A stretch of DNA of 64,000 nucleotides from Symsagittifera roscoffensis (lineage: Eukaryota; Xenacoelomorpha; Acoela; Convolutidae). Under the pieces are notes generated by a model that worked only from the letters and a program-made list of their open reading frames with translations, was not told where the DNA came from and searched no databases. Both the position numbers and the translations under genes were made by a program. Positions 12,766 through 25,285 of the stretch are shown here, one piece after another. The stretch covers positions 8,479,842-8,543,841 of the forward strand of contig NC_087071.1 of NCBI RefSeq assembly GCF_963678635.1, written 5' to 3'. Within the stretch, counting starts at the first letter, position 1, and every line of letters begins with the position of its first letter.

Positions 12766-12879
12766 GCACCAACTGAGGGTGATACTGCAGATTCAGTGGG
12801 GGCTACTGAGGAAAATCAGGTCGAGGAGGAAGCAGTAGATTCACATTCTACCGATCATCCAGTGTAGAGGTCCGTAATG

Positions 12880-14275
12880 ACAAGGGACCCACCATTTCGA
12901 TACGGACTGGCCTATACCCATGCTGCAGTAACTGGAATTCAAGAGCCAAGTGGCTATTAAGAAGCAGTGTCTCGACCCGAAAAGGATCAGTAGCTGGCAG
13001 CTATAGCTTTAGAGGTGAAGTCTCTAGAAGCCATGGGAACATGGACACTTGTTGATAGACCATAATCTCGAAAGGTTATTCCTTGACGTTAGGATCTTGC
13101 TGTAAAAAGAGATGCGATGGGACAAGTGGAGCGGTTCAAAGCCCAATTCTTATAAAAGGGTTCATGCAAGTGGAAGGTTTGACTTCAATGAGACATTTGC
13201 TCCAACCTGTAAACCCGAAACAAAAAGGATACTGCTAGCTCTGGTGGCACAATATGATCTTGTATTTCATCAGATGGATGTTAAGTCAGCCTTCCTCAAC
13301 TCTTCTCTAGTAGAGACAATGTACATGGAGCAGCCAGAGGTGTTCAGCAGTGGTGAAAGCCAAGTGTGCTTGCTACAACGAAAACTCTACGGGCTGTGGC
13401 AGGCAGGAAGAGACTGGTATCAGACGCTGAGCACTTTCCTAATTGATGAAGGGTTCACTAGAAGCAGCAATGTCTCCTGTTTGTTCACGATGAGGGGAAC
13501 AAACGATGCAATGATTTATGTGCTGGTTTGGGTAGACGACATCATCATTGGTTGCAGATGTCAGGACGAAGTTGACAAGCTGAGGAGCCGTTTCTCCGAA
13601 CGATTCAAGATGGATGACCGATGCGCATTGTCCTGATTCCTGGAAATGCAAGTCAAGCAGTCACCTGGGATGGTAACAGTAAATCAATCTCGTTACATCA
13701 ACGACTGCTTGGAGCGTTTTGACATTGCTGAATGCAAACCAGCGGGCACACCAGCGGACATCAGCGCACAACTGTCGAAGAAGGGCTGACCTGAAGCTGG
13801 GTCAGCAGAGGCAGTATCCATGAAGGCTGAGGACTACAGAGGCAAAGTGGGTTCATAGTTGTACATAGCCAAGCAAACAAGCCCTGATATCTTAGCTACT
13901 GTGACGCAACTCTCTAGTCTCCTGGAGAATTCGGGAAGGGTGCACTGGGTGGCTGCAAAGAGAGTTCTTCGTTACCTGAAGGGGAGCAAAGTTCTGGAGC
14001 TGTGCTACACTAAGGAAGCTGGTGGTCTAAAACTCTATGGATCCGCAGATGCTGACAGGGCTCAGGTTTTGGATGATAGAAGGTCAACTACTGGCTACAG
14101 TTTTCATTTGCTGAAGGCGTGGGCAGCAATTAGTTGGAGTACCAAGAAGCAACCAAGTTCAACCATATCAACCAGTGAGGCTGAGTACCAAGCAATGACA
14201 GATGCGGTTCAAGAGGCTCTATATCTGCGATCACTTCTCGATGAGATCAGTTTTTTATTGATGGATTATAGCTAA
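12880..14275 (+). pseudogene. copia reverse transcriptase and truncated RNase H
   Basis: The RT begins at about 12960 with LEVKSLEAMGTWTLVDRP and is interrupted by stops and at least two frame changes before 13175. It is then open from FNETFAPTCKPETKRILLAL through HQMDVKSAFLNSSL (first catalytic Asp), LYGLWQAGRDWY and VWVDDIII (the YVDD-equivalent box, about 13530) to 13636. RNase H (13859-14275) starts near LYIAKQTSPDI and shows LYGSADAD and STSEAEYQAM. The typical final segment (DNxxAI to the R-x-K-H-I-D box) is missing. The sequence ends soon after LRSLLDEI, so the copy is 3'-truncated. Confidence 0.93.
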
Positions 14276-15103
14276 TTGACTGGTGTAGAAAACTATAAAT
14301 TTTTTAGCAATGATTTAGCAATAAATAATGGAGGATTACAAAAACTGTATAGTGTTTTTATCAATAATTGATCGATGATTTGCTCTGATATTTGATTAAA
14401 GTTAAATTAACTCACCTGTTTCCGCGACCAAAAATGCAATAGTCTGGCCAGGATTTTAATATACGGACAAATATACGGACAAAATCGCCGCAGCGTGGTC
14501 CAAAAAACAGTCGCAGCACGGTCGAAAAATTAGTCGCGGCGGTCAAAAATTAGTCGCAGCGGTCGAAAAAATAGTCGCAGCCGGCTCGAAAATTTAGTCG
14601 TGGAAGTCAAAACATTAGTCGCGGCGGTCAAAAAACAAAACTAGTCGCAGTGGAGGAAAAATTAGTCGCGGTGGTCAAAATTTTCGCCGCGGCATGATCG
14701 AAATGTTCGTTGCGGCATGATCTAAAATTTAGTCGCGGCAGTCAAAAAATGAGTCGCGGCGGCCATAAAAATTAGTCGCGGAATGGTCGAAAAAATTGCC
14801 GCAGCGTGGTCCAAAAAATAGTCGCGGCACGGTCAAAAAAATAAGTCGCGGCGTTCAAAAAGTTATTCGCAGTGGCGAAAAGTTAGTCGCGGCGATCAAT
14901 AACTTAGTCGCGGTGGATGAAAAATTCTCCGCGGCATGGTCCAAAAGTTATTCGCGGCATGGTCGAAAAATTAGTCACAGCGGTCAAAAAAATACTCGCA
15001 GTGGTCAAAATATTTCGCCGCGGCATGATCGAAAATTAGTCGCGGCGGCCGAAAGATTATTTGTGGCATGGTCGAAAATTATTTAGACACATCGGTCAAA
15101 AAA

Positions 15104-15140
15104 CTACTCACAGCCGCGGCCTGGTCACGGCTGTGAGTAG
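15104..15140. repeat. Perfect 13-bp inverted repeat (hairpin) inside the minisatellite
   Basis: ctactcacagccg at 15104-15116 is followed after an 11-nt loop by its exact reverse complement at 15128-15140. The same actactcacag string recurs just downstream (about 15153). The tag interrupts the regular 20-bp register, as expected if polymerase switched strands during repeat growth. Confidence 0.9.
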
Positions 15141-15784
15141 CTGTGAGCAAAAAACTACTCACAGTCAAAAAACTCGCCGCGGCCTGGTCGTACTTTTTTT
15201 TACCGCGGTAATTAGTCACGGCGGTTGAAATATTAGTTACGGCATGGTCGCAAATCTAGTCGTGGAGGTCAAAACATCAGTCGCAGCGGTCCGAAAATTT
15301 GTCGCAGGTCAAAAAACTAGTCGAAGTGGAGGAGAAATTAGTCGCGGTGGTCAAAATTTTCGCCGCAGCATGATCGAAATGTTCGTTGCGGCATGATCTA
15401 AAATTTAGTTGCGGCAGTCAAAAATTTAATCGCGGCGGCCAAAAAATTTGTCGCGGCATGGTTGAAAAAATCGCCGCGGCGTGGTCCAAAAAACAGTCGC
15501 AGCACGGTCAAAAAATTAGTCGCGGCGGTCAAAAATTAGTCGCAGCGGTCGAAAAATTAGTCGCAGCCGGGTCGAAAATTTAGTCGTGGAGGTCAAAACA
15601 TTAGTCGCGGCGGTCAAAAAACTAGTCGCAGTGGAGGAAAAATTAGTCGCGGTGATCATAAAATTATTCGCGGTGGATGAAAAATTCTCTGCGGCATGGC
15701 CCAAAAATTATTCGCGGTATGGTCAAAAAATTAGTCACAGCGGTCAAAAAAATACTCGCAGTGGTCAAAATATTTCGCCGCGGC

Positions 15785-16388
15785 ATGATCGAAAATTAGT
15801 CGCGGCGGCCGAAATTTTATTTGTGGCATGGTCGAAATATATTTAGACACATCGGTCAAAAAACTAGTCACAGCGGAGGAAAAATTAGTCGTGAGGGTCA
15901 AAAAAACTCGCCGCGGGATGGTCGAATATTTTTTTTACCGCGGTAATTAGTCACGGCGGTTGAAATATTAGTTACGGCATGGTCGCAAATCTAGTCGCGG
16001 TGGTCAAAAAATTCGCCGCCGCGTCATGGTCGAACATTTATTTCGACGCGGCAATTATTCGCGGCGGTCGGAATATTAGTTGCGGCATGATCGAAAATTA
16101 GTCGCGGCGGCCGAAATTTTATTTGTGGCATGGTCGAAATATATTTAGACACATCGGTCAAAAAACTAGTCACAGCGGAGGAAAAATTAGTCGTGAGGGT
16201 CAAAAAAACTCGCCGCGGGATGGTCGAATATTTTTTTTTACCGCGGTAATTAGTCACGGCGGTTGAAATGTTAGTTACGGCATGGTCGCAAATCTAGTCG
16301 CGGTGGTCAAAAAATTCGCCGCCGCGTCATGGTCGAACATTTATTTCGACGCGGCAATTATTCGCGGCGGTCGGAATATTAGTTGCGG
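15785..16388. repeat. 302-bp higher-order repeat of the minisatellite
   Basis: The block starting atgatcgaaaattagtcg at 15785 recurs at 16087, 302 bp later. It carries the same irregular landmarks in order: acacatcggtca, gtcgtgagggtca, a T-run before accgcggtaa, and gccgccgcgtcatggtcg. A related start is also at 15025. Irregular landmarks shared in order show block duplication rather than unit-by-unit slippage. Confidence 0.8.
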
Positions 16389-16765
16389 CATGGTCGAAAA
16401 ATTAGTCGCGGTGGTCAAAAAGTTAGTCGCGCCGGCCAAAAAACTAATCGCAGCGGAGGAAAAGTTAGTTGCGGTGGTCAAAATTTTTGCCGCGGCATGA
16501 TTGGAATATTCGTTGCGGCATGGTTTAAAATTTAGTCGCGGCTGTCAAAAAATTTGTCGCGGCGGTCCAAAAATTAGTCGAGGCATGGTCGGAAAACTCG
16601 CCCTGATATGGGTCAAAAAATAGTCGGAGCACGAACGAAAATTAGTCGCGGTGGTCAAAAAAGTAGTCGAAATGGTCGAAAAATTAGTCGCGGCGATCAA
16701 AAAATTAGTGGCGGTGGTCTAAAAATTCAACGCGGCAGGGTCAAAAATTACTCAAAAAATGGTCA

Positions 16766-19700
16766 AAACAAGAAACGTGACAAAACTTTTTCAACATGAA
16801 AATTTGAAAAAAAATTCAAAAAGAAATTAATGTTTTTTTATGGTTTTTTTTGTGAGTAATTAGCTACAATTTGTGCTAAAAATTATGTTTTTCACCGTTG
16901 AATTTGCAATCTTTCATTGCTAATTTAGCGCAGTTTTATTAATTTTTTTCAATTGTGAAAACATCGATGAATTATCGCTAACTAATTCAAGCTTTTCGAT
17001 AAATAAGCGCTGATTATTTTAGCTATGAAACAGCGTTGAAAATCTACGAAAATCCTAATAAGATCGAGTTAGCAACTTTTCAATGATAATTATAACTGGG
17101 AGCTTAACCCAGGTACCGATATTGACATCAATTTGGTATTAATTATAGAACGCTATTTGCAAACAGTAAATGTTCGAAAATTTTCTCTAGTCTGAATTCA
17201 TTCAAATAAAACACCATCACAAGTTTCTGTTTTTTTACTATTCTGAAAACTTAATGCCCTAGAAATTTTTTTGACAGCGCTTAATATAGGTATTTGACAA
17301 TGATGATCGCAAAAACACCAAAAAAGGACATTAATTCATTGTTTGCTTAAGCTTCTGTATGAATTTCCTTTCACTCAAATCAAAAACCTATAAAACAAAA
17401 ACAAAACTTACAATTCAAACCTTAAAACATTTACTTCATGCTTTTGAATTGTGGTCTGTTATTGACAAACAAATTTCGCTATAATGCTCATGAAGCGTTT
17501 TGCAATCTTACCAAATATTTTAGTGGATCGACTTTCAAATGGTTCGAACATCTGCGCTCCGAAAAAAAAATGACACAATTCGGCTCCAATTCAGTACTCC
17601 AAGTTATCCAATTCTGTGTCTGACGATTGTTTAGTCAAATCAAAACTCTACTATTTAAAATCAGTTTGTTATTCACGTCAAGTTTTGATTTTGTGCTTTC
17701 TGATATTGGTCCCAAAAGCTTTCTTCTCGTATATCAATCTCCCTTGCAGTTTAGAGTCTCTAAAACAGGCGCCACGCTATTGTTTTTTAACCAGAAATCC
17801 TCTGTTTGCCGACGCTTAAAGTTGAGCAAAGTCGCAACATTAAGTTGCTCAAAATTTTCATATATTTTATTTTGTTGTCTTAGTTCAAAAACATTCAAAA
17901 ACCATCTTGCGTTAAAATTTTTATCTGTTTGTGGGATTGAACAACAATCACCCAAGGAGAGTTGTTTACCGCATACTTTAAACCTGAAGTGGATACCTAT
18001 GTCGTTTTAAAATCTAAGGATTCCCGCGAAAGGAAATAGCACACGAAACTTTTTTTCATTGTAATAACTATCAAATGAATGTTTTTGTTAAAAGTGAAAA
18101 CAAAATTACCAGCAAAATTTGACATTTTTTTAAATGAAATTTTTTGTCGTAAAAATAGATTTCATAATTTACACACAATTTTTTTTTTACAATTTTACGT
18201 TGTCTGAACAAATGATTTTCAATATTTGAATCTGAAGTACAAAATTTTGCGCATTCCAGTTATATTTCACTGATTTTCAGTAGGTCTACCAAAAAAAGCT
18301 GAATTTTGACTATTAGCTTTATTCCATTATTTTGTCTACTTTTGCTCCAACTACTATCGAAGAAACTGACATAATATATGTGCTCGGAGGGCTTATTTTT
18401 TTTCTAACCAACTTTGACTTTTCAGCTATTCATTCGTGACAGAAATTTTTTCGACCGTCAATTTTAGTATTTTTATGGGGATTTAAAGATGGCCAATGCG
18501 AGACAATGAGGGCGCAATATGTTGCATGATATTAATGCAAAAAGAGCAAAAAAAATTTTTTGAGCCCATTCAAGATTTTGACGCCCCGAAATTGAATTTA
18601 AAAAGATATTTTACCTACGATCATTTTATTGCAAACGTTTGAGAGTTTGAAAACTGCCGATGTGACCATGCTCTGGACTATTTTTTGCGCGCTTTAAAGA
18701 TTTTGTTCATATTTCTGATGGAGTATCGCGATTTATTTATGCGTGGCGAATTATCCCAGACAACAAATTCGTTCCAAATTGAATTGAGGCAAGATTATCG
18801 GTCAATCAATTTTATACTATTCAATTTTACTCATTTGATTTTTGATATTGTCCAAAATTTTCAGTTTATCAATCTTTTTTTCCAAAAAATAATTCGTAAC
18901 TATGGATTAAGGGGCAGTTGGAACATTTAGGATTTTGCTCTGACATACGAGTAGTTTTGGTCCGGCTTGCAAATTGTTCCAAAGCAAAATGAGGCATGCT
19001 TATTATTCTCATTAATAGGTTACTGCAAGTTAAATATATCATTTTGAATGCATTCGAATTGAGTTATTTTGTTAAGACAAGCTCTTTTTTTGCGACTTAA
19101 GGCCGTTTTTTGTGTGTTCAACTTTCCTTGAAACATCATTCAAAGAATGTTCTGAATTTAAAGCCTTCGGCAATGCTAGTAAAAGGCGAGTGGATGAATA
19201 GTGTTGACATATTGAGCTCGATGAAGATATTGAGTGTTGCTGGATTTCTCATAGAAAAGTTCCTGATGATGGCGTATTTACGATTATCGAATCTTCATGG
19301 GTTAAAGGAGTCGTTATATATATCGAAGTTCTCATGATCCTCTTAGTGGGTCAAAGTATGATTTTTCTTAGATTTTTCCATAGGTATTTTGTTCTCGAGT
19401 TTTTATGCTTCTTATGGTAGTTTTTAATGGTATGGTTTGTTTCGTTGGTCAAAAACCCATATATGTTTCCTCTCAAAATACATTAAAGGATGGCAAAAAC
19501 AAAACTTTATGCCCTACACTAGCAGTAAGAGTCACAGTCCCTGTCAATCACAGACACAAAGATACCCGATTAATCCACAGGTAATCAAACCTAATCCGTA
19601 CACTTAATTGGCTAATTTTTTCATAGTTTGTCGTTATTTTATATGCCAGCCGAAACATATAACAGCCAAAGTATGAATCGGATGAAAATACCTAAGTGTT

Positions 19701-20381
19701 ATTTAAAGTTTATGTAGCATTTTTGTAACAGTTACGAAAATTAAGCAAAGTCATTCATATGATATAATTTTTTGGCCGGCTCAAATACTCCGCTCATTTT
19801 CAGTTGGTTTAGTTATTCTGGATTTGTCTGAAAAGGATCATGTTATTCATGATTGGTGATTGGTTTTTGCTGTAGTGTTGGCCTCAACTTGATGTGGCTT
19901 TCGGAACATCATTAACTACAACCTGGGATTTAGCCCTGTGGGATTATATCAAGTGAGGTTTTGTTTGGAGAGGTTTTTTAGTTGGGATTTAATCTGCGAG
20001 GCTCAGCACACAACATCAACCCGGTCAACATTGCAGCGAAAAGCTTTCATAAAGCGCAGGTACAGTTAGAAGTCATTTATTAACCCTCGACAAAAAACAA
20101 GAGTAAGTTTTGAAGCGAGATCTTCCAAAGAATTTTTTTGGTAGGTTTTTTTAGAAATCTTATGTCAAACTTGAAGAAGAACTTGGCATTTTTCGGCAAT
20201 TTGGAGACTATTTGCTGCCTTCAGATTTCAGTATAGGCGTGGCTTGACCATGATTGGAATTTTGGGTTTTAAATTAAATTTTTTAGGAAGTCTGAAAGTA
20301 TTTTGTGACCCGAAACTAACATTAAAAAAAACACATGAAACTTGGCTCTTTTGGAGAAATGAAACAACGCCAGTCAGAGCA
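16766..20381. other. AT-rich intergenic DNA, no supported gene
   Basis: Open frames (for example 17627-18010 and 19110-19337 on +) are short, lack family motifs and show no splice or promoter context that I can defend. Scattered T- and A-runs dominate. It ends at the first base of the 5' LTR of the next element. Confidence 0.5.
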
Positions 20382-20666
20382 TGTGGTGATAGTGAATTGT
20401 TCACCAAGTGTTTAAGGCCAAAGAATTGAATCTATCCTTATATCTTATTAACGTGATGATAGTTTGTTCTCTATGAAAGAGACACCTGTTAATCTTGTCC
20501 ATTGCAGCAGCAGCTTAAGCGGTGCTAAATCTCACTCTTTGTTAACTATTCAAAGATCATAAATGTTCATTCATATCAATTGATTCTTCTAAGTAGTTAC
20601 CCAACGTTACTATTAATTCAACCGTATAATTATTTCAGCTTCCAGATAAGGTTTTATCAGTTATCA
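20382..20666 (+). repeat. 5' LTR of the 20-27 kb gypsy element
   Basis: It starts TGTGGTGATAGTGA and ends TTATCA. It aligns along its length with the 3' LTR. Shared landmarks include tagtgatgatMgtttgtt-type sequence, ctcactctttgtt and catatcaattgattcttct. It should hold the element's promoter, but no TATA box is confidently placed. Confidence 0.8.
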
Positions 20667-20668
20667 AG

Positions 20669-20678
20669 TGGCGCAGCC
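20669..20678 (+). other. Candidate primer-binding site
   Basis: tggcgcagcc begins two bases after the proposed 5' LTR end. Starting with TGG is expected for pairing with the 3' CCA end of a primer tRNA. The tRNA species cannot be identified by eye. Confidence 0.5.
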
Positions 20679-21180
20679 ATCAATCTTTTCATCAGAAGAC
20701 TGAACGGAACTGCAGGAGTTACTTTTTGAGGGTAAAATTTCAGCCAAATTTCAATGGGAAGTCTGTTTAGGTCAATTTTTGTCGCTGTATTACTCGAGGA
20801 GAACTGTTACCCAAACATTTTTTTTATTAGACCCAGCACTGGTACACGACAATCCACCGCCTAAATCAAAAACTACTTCTTCATTGGAATCATCAACAGA
20901 AGCGGACATCAGGACCGCAAGAGATGAGGCAGCGGTTTGGAAAACAAACGATGCTAACGTAGAGTGACGAAATAAGGGAACCAAAGTAAGTCCAAATGGC
21001 TACTTCAAGGCAAAAAGCAGATTCTCATATCAAGCCGAGATTTTTCGATGCCTTAGGAAACGAAGGAAAGAAAATTTTCTTAGGCAACCAGAACACGTAA
21101 ATTTTAATTCAACCAATATAAAATTTTCCACTAAAAACTCTCTAAACGTGAGAAAATTCTATTATCTAAAAAATGCAGCT

Positions 21181-21720
21181 CTATAAAGCATCACCTGGAG
21201 ACCGAGAAACTCTCAAAGGCTTCTGCCCTCTCCTAGCATGACAAACTTCTAAGTGTGGATGGACCGAGGATATTGAAAAAGAAGTTATTTGGGATATCTT
21301 CATCGCAAAGATGAGATTCTCAGGCATCCAGAGAGAACTGTGGATTAAACCGGGAAAGACAGTAGAAGACATGCTAAAATCAGCATAGTTGCAGGAGAGA
21401 AGGTAACCTAACAGCGATTACACTCCAAAGCAGAACCCTTCAGCAGCTAGCAATTCAGCAAATTTTATCATTCTTCATTTTAGTTCCCGGTAAAACAAAA
21501 ACCTCTAATTTTTCTCCAAGCAAAAAAAAATGTTCAAAACAGAGCGTTAGGAAAGGAAACTTTACGTCAAAATTTCAACCAGACCAATCAAACAATCAAT
21601 GAAAACAGTGCTGAGGTTCACTGTTCGGCGCCACTATTGACATTGGAGTCCAACGTTTTTCGTTAACAAACAAACAGCAGATCTATTATTACCTAAAACC
21701 CTGAGTTGGAGTCGATTACA
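21181..21720 (+). pseudogene. gag: Decayed gypsy gag and protease start
   Basis: A gag-like stretch reads EVIWDIFIAKMRFSGIQREL then KPGKTVEDMLKSA (about 21283-21385). It matches the common retroelement capsid pattern of a short helix before a leucine-rich helix and a basic linker. A stop follows at 21388. Near 21640-21680 IDIGVQRFSL may be the eroded protease active site. No CCHC knuckle survives. Confidence 0.6.
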
Positions 21721-21999
21721 ATCATAAGCCCATAAAATTTTACGGGACTTTAAAGATTGACCTTTAATCGAATGGTTGAAAAATTAAGGTGCAAGGCTCT
21801 TAATTAGACATCCAACAAGATATGGGTAAAGTAACAACCCAACTAACGACCTCCGCTAAGTCAGTCAGCTCAATTTTGTTTGAAGAAGATCTCAAATCAC
21901 AAAAAAAACATAATTTTGGAAAAACTAATTTGTCAAAAAACCAAAAAAAATACAATGAGGTATTCTTAAATTTAGGACGCTAAACGAATATTCACGTTA

Positions 22000-23400
22000 A
22001 TCAAATCAGAGCTTATTCCTATTCCAGAAAAGGGAAGAAGAGTGTCAATCCATATCCAGACAAAAACCTCAGCAGAAAGTAAGAAGCTTATACAGTAAGG
22101 CCACATAAAAAGCTAGATAAACGCAAAAGTGATCAGTTTCTAGACAGAGCTTACAGCAAAAAAAGTATAGCATAGTGAAGTTAGTGATAGACACTAAACC
22201 AAATTTAAAAATTTACAAAATTACGAGTTCTCAAAATTACAAACACAGTTTCGAAATGCCAAATTTTTAGTACTTCTAGATTCAGCAGCCCATATCATCA
22301 AAACCAAGTGAGAAGGTACAGTTTGGGTCACGTCTTTAGATTTGAAAAATACTTTCGGTCAATTTCTGTTCAAAAAATTTGTCAGTGAACTATGCATTTT
22401 GAGCATCGTATATGGGTAATTTACAGGAGTTTAGATTTTAAAATCAGAGTTTACGGAATAACCTACATAAAAAAGGATTTTTTGAAAGCGGCGGACAACA
22501 CAGTTTCAGGAGTATAAGTAGTATTTTGCTTCTTAGACGTTATTTTAATAGTATCTAAGAGGTCAAATGCCGGCCATAAAAAAAGTCAGAAAAGTGGTTA
22601 CCAAGATAAACAAAGAAGTGTTTCCTCTTAAGCTGCGCAAATGAGAATTCTCGAAAACAAATCTTACCTGGCTGGGATTCGAAATGAAGGATACTGGAAT
22701 CAGACCAAGACAATCAAAAATTGGAACAGTAATGGCATTACAACCACCAGAATTTGCTGAAACAACTCAGATGTTTCGTGGGTATGCTCAATCGCATGTC
22801 CAGATTAGAACCCTATCTACAAAACTACACTGAGCCACTGCGACAGACTTTAAAAGCAAGAAAAAAGAAAAATTCAGTTGGAGTGAAAAAGCAAATAACG
22901 CATTTCAGAACAATTTAGAGTTTCTTACTAATAAACATAAATTGTATCACTACGATGCATCTAAACAATGCAGAATCAAATATGAAGCCAGCCACAAAGT
23001 ATTGAAAGCAACTTAGAACAATAGTTAAAATGAGACAAATGGGTACCAATTGACTTCACATCAAGGTTTCTAAGCACCGAGTATAGCACAAATGAGCTAG
23101 AACTTCTCGATGTCGAATTGTTACGCGCAATTTTTCAAAATTAGTTTTTGGGTAACCAATTTCAATTTTTAAACAACCATAAAGATAAAGTCAGTGCAAT
23201 TACGGAGAATCGCAAAAAAATGATCAGTCCAGGTTGACCAAAAGAGCAGACAGAACGCTGTTATTTGAATACTACATATCCCACATTGAAGGTGCTAAAA
23301 GAGCAATAGCTGATAACCTATCGAGAAGTCCAAAGTTCCAGGCACAACTTATTCTAAAATACGATAAGCAATTCATAGTTAAGGCATTTCAGAATTTCAA
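22000..23400 (+). pseudogene. Decayed gypsy RT and RNase H
   Basis: Fragments in several frames keep the order of a gypsy RT. These are KLVIDTKPNLKIYK (about 22171), the cognate of the L-A-L-D-A-K-P-x-N-R segment at 30.98 kb; LTWLGFEMKDTGIRP (about 22668) before the thumb; and KLYHYDASKQCRIKYEASH near the RNase H start (22940). The RNase H end reads ISHIEGAKRAIADNLSR (about 23278-23330), the usual H-x-x-G-x-x-N-x-x-A-D-x-L-S-R box. The catalytic DD box of the RT is not recognisable. Confidence 0.8.
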
Positions 23401-24429
23401 TGAAACAAGCAGAGCCATCAAAACACACGACAAGAAGCTCGAAAAATCAAATCGAAGTTCAGCTAAATCACAATCATCAGAAAACAACTAATTACTGCTT
23501 GAAAAAATCACTTGCGACGTAAATCTAAGCAGGAGATTAGAATCATCTATCAGATCAAGGGAAGAGGGCGAAAAAATCATGTGCAAAATGTACTTATACA
23601 CACAAGGGGGGGGGGGGGGCGCTATTATGCGATTTTTTTAAGTCAATTGGATCAATTTATGCAAACTCAAATTCTTCCTGTAGATATTCGAACTTTACGC
23701 TGCAAATATTTAGTCCATTCATAGCAGCTTATGAAAATTTTCTACTCAACCGCCGCCATTTTTTAACCAGACCGCCACAAGAAATCGTCGGAATCTATTC
23801 CGACTAATCAGAAGAGGAGAGGTCGTATGCAGTTAGAAATAATCAAAAATCGTTGTCTACGATTTCCAATCTGAACATCAACTGTTTCAAATTATCGGTA
23901 CTAGTTCAAACCAAAAATGGTTTCTTCAGAGGAAATCTTTTGAATAGATTTGATCTCCTTCTAATAAAAACGAAGGGAAAGTCCAATTAAAGCGAAAAAA
24001 GAGGTGAGACGACGCAACCGAATGACTTCTGCAGATCGAACAGGAAACGGAAAAAGCGGATACAAATAAATTGATTTAAAACGAACTATGACAGAATGCT
24101 AAAGAAAATCAGAGTACACATGCTGAAGAATTTGGTGAGATTCAAAATGGTTGCCTAACAAGTTAGAAAAGCAACGACTTCAAAGCCTCTGATTATTTTA
24201 TCGGACAAGAAATTGTTCAAAACTGGGCTCGATATCATTATAGATTCAGATTTATTGGTAGTATTGGCGATCGAAGATAGTCAATTAGGCCAATTGAGGA
24301 AACAAACCCTAGCAAAGGCTAGAGAGAGACGGATTCATGAGACTGCGCTGTTATATGGCTAATTTTTGACACGACGCAGCAAAGATCATATCACCACTAG
24401 CAATCAAGTAGCGATTCCAACTTGCCTGA

Positions 24430-25250
24430 GGAAAGCTTCCATGGCTTGATTTCATTGATCGCATCCACGCCAGAAAACTATGGTGGATGCTGCACACTAT
24501 CTCTGGTGGCTGAGATGAACCAAAAATGTATAGATGTCTGCAGATATCTGACATCTCTGAACATCTTGTACAATAGGATCTGCGTATGGTAAGAATCTTA
24601 AATCATCCAAATCAATCAACTCTTCAGAACCACTGCCAAATCTATCTGAACCGAATAAAAAACTTCAAATGGATTTTGCAGAGCATATTTTTGATTCAAA
24701 AGGGAAAACTCTTCTTTTTCTAGTTGCAATAGACAGTTTTTCGAACTATCCGTCAGCTTTGATCACTAGCAAATCAGGAATCTGAAGATTTGTGAAATTT
24801 TTAAACAAGTATATCAACCAAAAAGTAAACAAAAAAGTTTGAGGTCATGTCAAAATTCAGGCTTTGAAAACGCTAAACAAGTAGAGTTTTTGTAAGTCTG
24901 AGGACATAAACCAGATTTTTTTTACCAGTAGGAAGACAATATTGCGGTTGCATGCTGTCGGAAAGGTGTACCCAGACTCTGAAAGGGAAAATATATGCCA
25001 TGCAGTTTGACTCAAAGTTCGGAAAGAAACAGCCAGCGGCCAAATCTAAATTCGACGATTTTCGTAAAACACGTCAAGCTTTTGTAAACAATATTCCTAT
25101 TGAGCATCATTATGGCCGGAAACTGAATACAAAATGGACTAACTTTAGAAATAAACTTATCAGCTCTGTATATTCAGATCAGCAAAAGCTCGAGAAGTCC
25201 ATGCTGAAGCCAAAAAAATGCAAGAATCAGCTGACTCAAGGACCAGACTG
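24430..25250 (+). pseudogene. Decayed gypsy integrase
   Basis: A zinc-binding-module trace, HYLWW, is at about 24498. It is followed at about 24670 by MDFAEHIFDSKGKTLLFLV and AIDSFSNYPSALI, which contain the first catalytic Asp. Later pieces (SERCTQTLKGKIYA near 24960, then IEHHYGRKLNTKW near 25100) correspond to the region around and after the catalytic Glu. The second Asp motif is eroded. RNase H ends at about 23370, so about 1.1-1.3 kb lies before the integrase core. That is consistent with the long linker also seen at 32.2-33.0 kb. Confidence 0.75.
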
Positions 25251-25285
25251 AAGCTGGTAAAAAAAACGGCTCAAAAAAAATAAAG

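Larger units (their letters stand above)
10791..14275 (+). mobile_element. Ty1/copia retrotransposon fragment, truncated at both ends
   Basis: Domains appear in copia order: gag, CCHC knuckles, protease, GAG-pre-integrase, integrase, reverse transcriptase, RNase H. Having the integrase before the RT defines Ty1/copia. The gag starts in mid-domain at about 10791, and the RNase H stops in mid-domain near 14255 before its last acidic residue region. No LTR, primer-binding site or polypurine tract was found on either side. Multiple stops and frameshifts make it non-functional. It is noticeably richer in G+C than its flanks, which suggests arrival from elsewhere. Confidence 0.93.
14485..16765 (+). 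repeat. GC-rich minisatellite, about 20-bp unit with variants
   Basis: About 110 diverged units of the form gtcgcggcggtcaaaaatta occur here. Common variants change the middle (cgcggcatggtcg, cgcagtggaggaa) and the unit length. The CG-rich half contrasts sharply with flanking AT-rich DNA. Because 20 is not a multiple of 3, units cycle through frames and give repetitive peptides (KLVAAVKKLVA, SRGGQK); these are not considered genes. Higher-order copies are present. It lies 210 bp beyond the end of the copia fragment. Confidence 0.95.

Noticed and set aside
11362-13100. Alternative genetic code explaining in-frame TAA/TAG/TGA in copia
   Set aside because: Stops of all three kinds occur together with frameshifts and at positions normally filled by different amino acids, so decay is simpler.
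14485-16765. Possible CRISPR-like repeat-spacer array
   Set aside because: Units are contiguous 20-mers without unique spacers, and the context is eukaryotic.
14796-16799. Several 60-96-codon frames with KLVAAV / SRGGQK repeats
   Set aside because: They come from the 20-bp minisatellite, which cycles through frames. There is no start context or conservation beyond the DNA repeat.
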